A stretch of DNA of 64,000 nt, taken from positions 1,240,001 through 1,304,000 of the forward strand of contig NZ_CP104558.1 in NCBI RefSeq assembly GCF_025398035.1, given 5' to 3'. This document shows positions 61,300 to 64,000 of the stretch, one piece after another (the stretch's first letter is position 1; every line of letters begins with the position of its first letter). Source of the DNA: Rossellomorea vietnamensis (GTDB taxonomy: Bacteria > Bacillota > Bacilli > Bacillales > Bacillaceae_B). Made by a program: the position numbers and the translations under genes. The notes beneath the pieces are model-generated. The model saw only the letters and a program-made list of their open reading frames with translations. It was not told where the DNA came from and ran no database searches.

Positions 61300-62329
61300 A
61301 GGACTTCCCTTTCCGTTCACCACAGGTACACCGGGTCACTAGATGGTGAGGAACAATGATTCTCTTGATTGGTTCTTTTGGATTCTCAATTTTCTGGATC
61401 AGGCTTTTTGCAGCTTCATTCCCAAGATTATAAATATTGATATCCACTGATGTAAGCGGTGGTCTGGACATTTCCGCCAGGAGAACATTATTGAAGCTGA
61501 CAATGGAGATGTCTTCCGGGACGCGAATGCCCATCTCATCCAATGTGTTCAAGACCCCAAGCGCCATCAGATCATCGGCCACAACCAGGGCAGTCGGGGG
61601 GGCTTCCAGCTGCATGAGCTCTTTGATGGCTTCACGCCCCCCTTCCCGAAGGAATTCTTCGTGTATGATATATTCGTCCTTCATATCGATCCCCGCATCA
61701 CGGAGGGACTTCTCGTACCCTAACAAACGCTCGACGGTCACAACAAGATTCAGGTCTCCTCCGATGAAGCCGATGCATTCATGTTTAAGCTCGAGGAGGT
61801 AGTCCGTCACTTCTTTCGTTGCCCGGTAGTTGTCATTATCCACATGTGTGATTTCTTCACAATATTTATACGGCTTCCCGACGACAACAAAGGGGAAATC
61901 ACGATTTTTCAAGTAGTTCATCACTTTGTCTTCTACCTTTGAATACAACAGGATGATTCCGTCCACCCGTCCACCCTGTACCATCTGGACGACCCCTTCG
62001 TAGATTTCCTCTTCCGATTGGCCCGTGGACATTTGAAGGGCATACTGTTTTTCCTGAGCCCCTTCACTCAACCCTCTTAAGACAGTCGGAAAGAATGGAT
62101 TTTGCGAGAAGGCACTGGCGGAACCCGGTAATACCAGACCGATAACCTGTGTGGACTGATTGGCCAGGCTCCTTGCAATGAAGTTGGGATGGTACCCAAG
62201 TTGCTCCATCGCTTCCCGGACTTTTTGTTTTGTTTTTTCACTAATTCTAGGATTGTTTGCGATCACACGTGAAACCGTAGATGGCGCTACGTTTGCAAGC
62301 TTTGCAACATCCTTGATGGTAACAGCCAT
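61298..62329 (-). CDS. LacI-family transcriptional regulator (MalR-like)
   Basis: Repressor of 343 residues: N-terminal HTH (TIKDVAKLANVAPSTVSRVIANNPRISEKTKQKVREAMEQLGY) with hinge ARSLANQSTQVIGLVLP, then a periplasmic-binding-like effector domain (FPTVLRGLSEGAQEKQYALQMSTGQSEEEIYEGVVQMVQGGRVDGIILLYS ... ALVVADDLMALGVLNTLDEMGIRVPEDISIVSFNN). Resembles MalR repressors of maltose/maltodextrin genes; the alpha-amylase gene just upstream on the same strand supports that. A cre/LacI-type operator-like site lies 60 bp ahead of its start. Confidence 0.88.
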   Translation of the reverse strand: MAVTIKDVAKLANVAPSTVSRVIANNPRISEKTKQKVREAMEQLGYHPNFIARSLANQSTQVIGLVLPGSASAFSQNPFFPTVLRGLSEGAQEKQYALQMSTGQSEEEIYEGVVQMVQGGRVDGIILLYSKVEDKVMNYLKNRDFPFVVVGKPYKYCEEITHVDNDNYRATKEVTDYLLELKHECIGFIGGDLNLVVTVERLLGYEKSLRDAGIDMKDEYIIHEEFLREGGREAIKELMQLEAPPTALVVADDLMALGVLNTLDEMGIRVPEDISIVSFNNVLLAEMSRPPLTSVDINIYNLGNEAAKSLIQKIENPKEPIKRIIVPHHLVTRCTCGERKGKS

Positions 62330-62388
62330 TTATTCCACCCCCCTTTATTAAAAAATGAGGACCCGCAGGCGGGCTGCTCATTCATACA

Positions 62389-62404
62389 ATTAAAACGCTT
62401 CCAA
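62389..62404. promoter_or_regulatory. LacI/CcpA-type operator-like site
   Basis: ATTAAAACGCTTCCAA with central CG; two mismatches to the cre consensus. It lies upstream of the LacI-type gene and could serve the regulator itself (autoregulation) or CcpA. Confidence 0.4.
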
Positions 62405-62422
62405 TTCTTTATGGTTAAAATG

Positions 62423-62452
62423 GCAGCAGGGCTCATCTTAAGGGCCCTGCTC
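62423..62452 (-). terminator. Hairpin after the amylase gene
   Basis: GAGCAGGGC / GCCCTGCTG stem just after the amylase stop, followed on the minus strand by CCATTTT. Confidence 0.5.
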
Positions 62453-62454
62453 TA

Positions 62455-63990
62455 TTACCGTTTCTTCGATTTCCCACGTTTCTTTACAAGATACAGGAAG
62501 AGGAAGAATAGGAAGTACATGATTCCCAAAGCGATCAGGTACGGATAATTCAGTCCGCTCTTGTTTTTGAGCAAGTAGATTTCCGACTCTTCTCGATCGA
62601 GGACTAGATGATAATTTCCATCCTTGTCGCTGCGGACCAGGTCATCACTGATCAATCCTTTCAGCTCATGATTATCCGCCAAATCGTCTTCAGTTAATTG
62701 AACATTTTGTGTTTCACTCGTATTGTTGATGGCTATGACGATGGTCTGATCTTTATATATACGCTTAAAGATTCCCATCCCGTCTTGATTGTAGATCGGT
62801 GTGATATCCCCTCTCGTCAGTGCGGGGTATTCTTGACGAATTTCACCTAACCGGGTGATATAATCCATCAGTTCTTTATCAGCCCTGAAATTCATAAAGC
62901 GGCGGTTGTCAGGGTCATTCCCTCCGTCCATCGCTATTTCAGAACCGTAATAAACAATCGGGATTCCCGGGGTTGTATACATATACGTGAGGGCAAGCTT
63001 CCATCTTGTTCCAGGGAAGAGCTTCTCTTGAACAATCATTCTCGTAAATCGTTCCATATCATGATTATCAATGAATGTTCCCATCACATATGGATTGTCA
63101 TAGAACGTTTCATTGTATTTCCAAAAGTTGAATAACCGATCCATGGATGTATCGGGCTTTTGGAAGACGGAACGCATTTCTTCCGCTTGGGGAACATTGA
63201 CGAATCCATCGATCCCTGTCCCATTGTAGGCAGCGATTTTTTCCGGGTCCCGGTCGAATACTTCACCTAACAGGTAGAAGTCTTCTTTTACCGACTTCAC
63301 CTCTTCGCTGAACTCATTCCAGAACTCCTGCGGGACATGACGTACAGTATCCAGACGATACCCATCGATATCGGTTTCTTTGATCCACCACTTTGCCGCA
63401 TCGAATAAATAATTTTTCACTTCGGGATTTTCTGTATTTAAATCGGGAAGATCATATAGCCAGGCATTCTGAAGACTTTCTTCATTATTGAAATTCATCG
63501 GCTGCTTCTCATGGAACCAGTCCTTTTTTTCAGGGTCATTCACCCAGGGGTGTTCCGGCCCGACATGATTCACCACAAAGTCCAGCATCACTTTCATATC
63601 CCGTTTATGGGCTTCTTCCACAAGCTTCTTGAACGTCTTCATGGAGCCGAAATGTTCTTCGGTTTTGTAGAAGTCCGTAATCCAGTAGCCGTGATAACCC
63701 ATCGGTTGATTATCAAATATGGGGGTCAGCCAAATGGCAGTGAATCCCATATCCTTGATGTAATCCAATTTATCGATGATTCCTTGGAAATCTCCGCCCT
63801 GATAGGCTTTCGGGTCCTTCGTGTTAACATCTTTATCATTGCTTGTATCCCCATCATTAAAGCGATCGACCATCAGAAAATAAATGGTCTCATCCTGCCA
63901 TTTTCGTTCTTCTTTTTCAACTGCACCTACCGGAAGGGCGTAAAAAAGAAGAAACGGGACTAAAATGAGAGATAATACTCTTCTTTTCAT
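62455..63990 (-). CDS. Membrane-anchored GH13 alpha-amylase
   Basis: Extracellular alpha-amylase-family glycosidase, 511 residues. Signal peptide RVLSLILVPFLLFYALPVGA, then the (beta/alpha)8 barrel with the GH13 conserved regions in order: DFVVNHVGP, GYRLDTVRH (catalytic Asp), FYLLGEVFDR (catalytic Glu) and GTFIDNHDMERF (transition-state Asp). A beta-sandwich domain follows (IVIAINNTSETQNVQL). The C-terminus is a membrane helix LIALGIMYFLFFLFLYLV plus KKRGKSKKR, so the enzyme stays anchored to the cell. Expected to feed maltodextrins to an importer encoded beyond the right edge. Confidence 0.92.
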   Translation of the reverse strand: MKRRVLSLILVPFLLFYALPVGAVEKEERKWQDETIYFLMVDRFNDGDTSNDKDVNTKDPKAYQGGDFQGIIDKLDYIKDMGFTAIWLTPIFDNQPMGYHGYWITDFYKTEEHFGSMKTFKKLVEEAHKRDMKVMLDFVVNHVGPEHPWVNDPEKKDWFHEKQPMNFNNEESLQNAWLYDLPDLNTENPEVKNYLFDAAKWWIKETDIDGYRLDTVRHVPQEFWNEFSEEVKSVKEDFYLLGEVFDRDPEKIAAYNGTGIDGFVNVPQAEEMRSVFQKPDTSMDRLFNFWKYNETFYDNPYVMGTFIDNHDMERFTRMIVQEKLFPGTRWKLALTYMYTTPGIPIVYYGSEIAMDGGNDPDNRRFMNFRADKELMDYITRLGEIRQEYPALTRGDITPIYNQDGMGIFKRIYKDQTIVIAINNTSETQNVQLTEDDLADNHELKGLISDDLVRSDKDGNYHLVLDREESEIYLLKNKSGLNYPYLIALGIMYFLFFLFLYLVKKRGKSKKR

Positions 63991-64000
63991 CTCCGCTCCT

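Overview
This 64 kb window is a chromosomal segment of an endospore-forming Bacillaceae bacterium. The gene content and order follow the Bacillus subtilis yjaU-yjcH region (yjzD, yjaU, yjaV, med, comZ, fabHA-fabF, yjaZ, yjbA, trpS, opp, yjbC, spx, mecA, coiA, pepF, spxH, cwlQ, yjbK-yjbO, prpE, fabI, cotO, cotZ, yjcA, spoVIF, yjcF-H), joined to the yitK/yitS-yitW segment. A clpB gene, which B. subtilis 168 lacks, and protein divergence indicate a relative rather than B. subtilis itself; a Rossellomorea-like genus is a guess from general impression. No rRNA, tRNA, insertion sequence, prophage or CRISPR array was seen.

Layout. 1-5.4 kb: a truncated TAXI-type TRAP lipoprotein gene, pgpA, yjcH-yjcG-yjcF, a DUF421 protein and an MBL-fold hydrolase. 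5.4-11.5 kb: a sporulation block with spoVIF, a YjcZ-type micro-protein, a five-gene spoVA2-like operon (YhcN/YlaJ lipoprotein, SpoVAC, SpoVAD, SpoVAEb, DUF421), a 30-codon Cys/Gly/Lys gene, yjcA, cotZ and cotO, several with clear sigma-K-type promoters. 11.5-20 kb: fabI with a FapR operator, DinB, a CPA2 antiporter, MgtE, PrpE and the coupled yjbM(sasB)-nadF-rluD operon. 20-32 kb: yjbK, cwlQ, truncated globin and SpxH, PepF, CoiA, cardiolipin synthase, MecA, Spx, YjbC and a DUF4015 glycosidase-like protein. 32-38 kb: oppABCDF with a CodY box at its promoter. 38-48 kb: T-box-controlled trpS, yjbA, yjaZ, FapR-controlled fabHA-fabF, comZ/med, yjaV, yjaU and yjzD. 48-54 kb: CtsR-controlled clpB, yjzC, uppP, an Fnr with a C-terminal cysteine cluster, yitW and yitV. 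54-64 kb: yitU, small proteins, a Gmad2-like protein, yitT, yitS, yitK, a CoA-disulfide-reductase-like protein, a 21-bp tandem repeat, a stress-type SDR with a sigma-B-like promoter, a MalR-like LacI regulator and a membrane-anchored alpha-amylase.

Common themes are membrane lipid synthesis and its FapR control, proteostasis and Spx/MecA/ClpB stress control, competence (CoiA, Med, ComZ, MecA), nutrient import under CodY, and spore coat and germination genes. Most of the window is conserved core genome. I see no clear undescribed multi-gene system. The most interesting items are the extra spoVA-like operon, the very short sigma-K-type genes around it, the exact-period 21-bp repeat and several near-consensus regulatory boxes.
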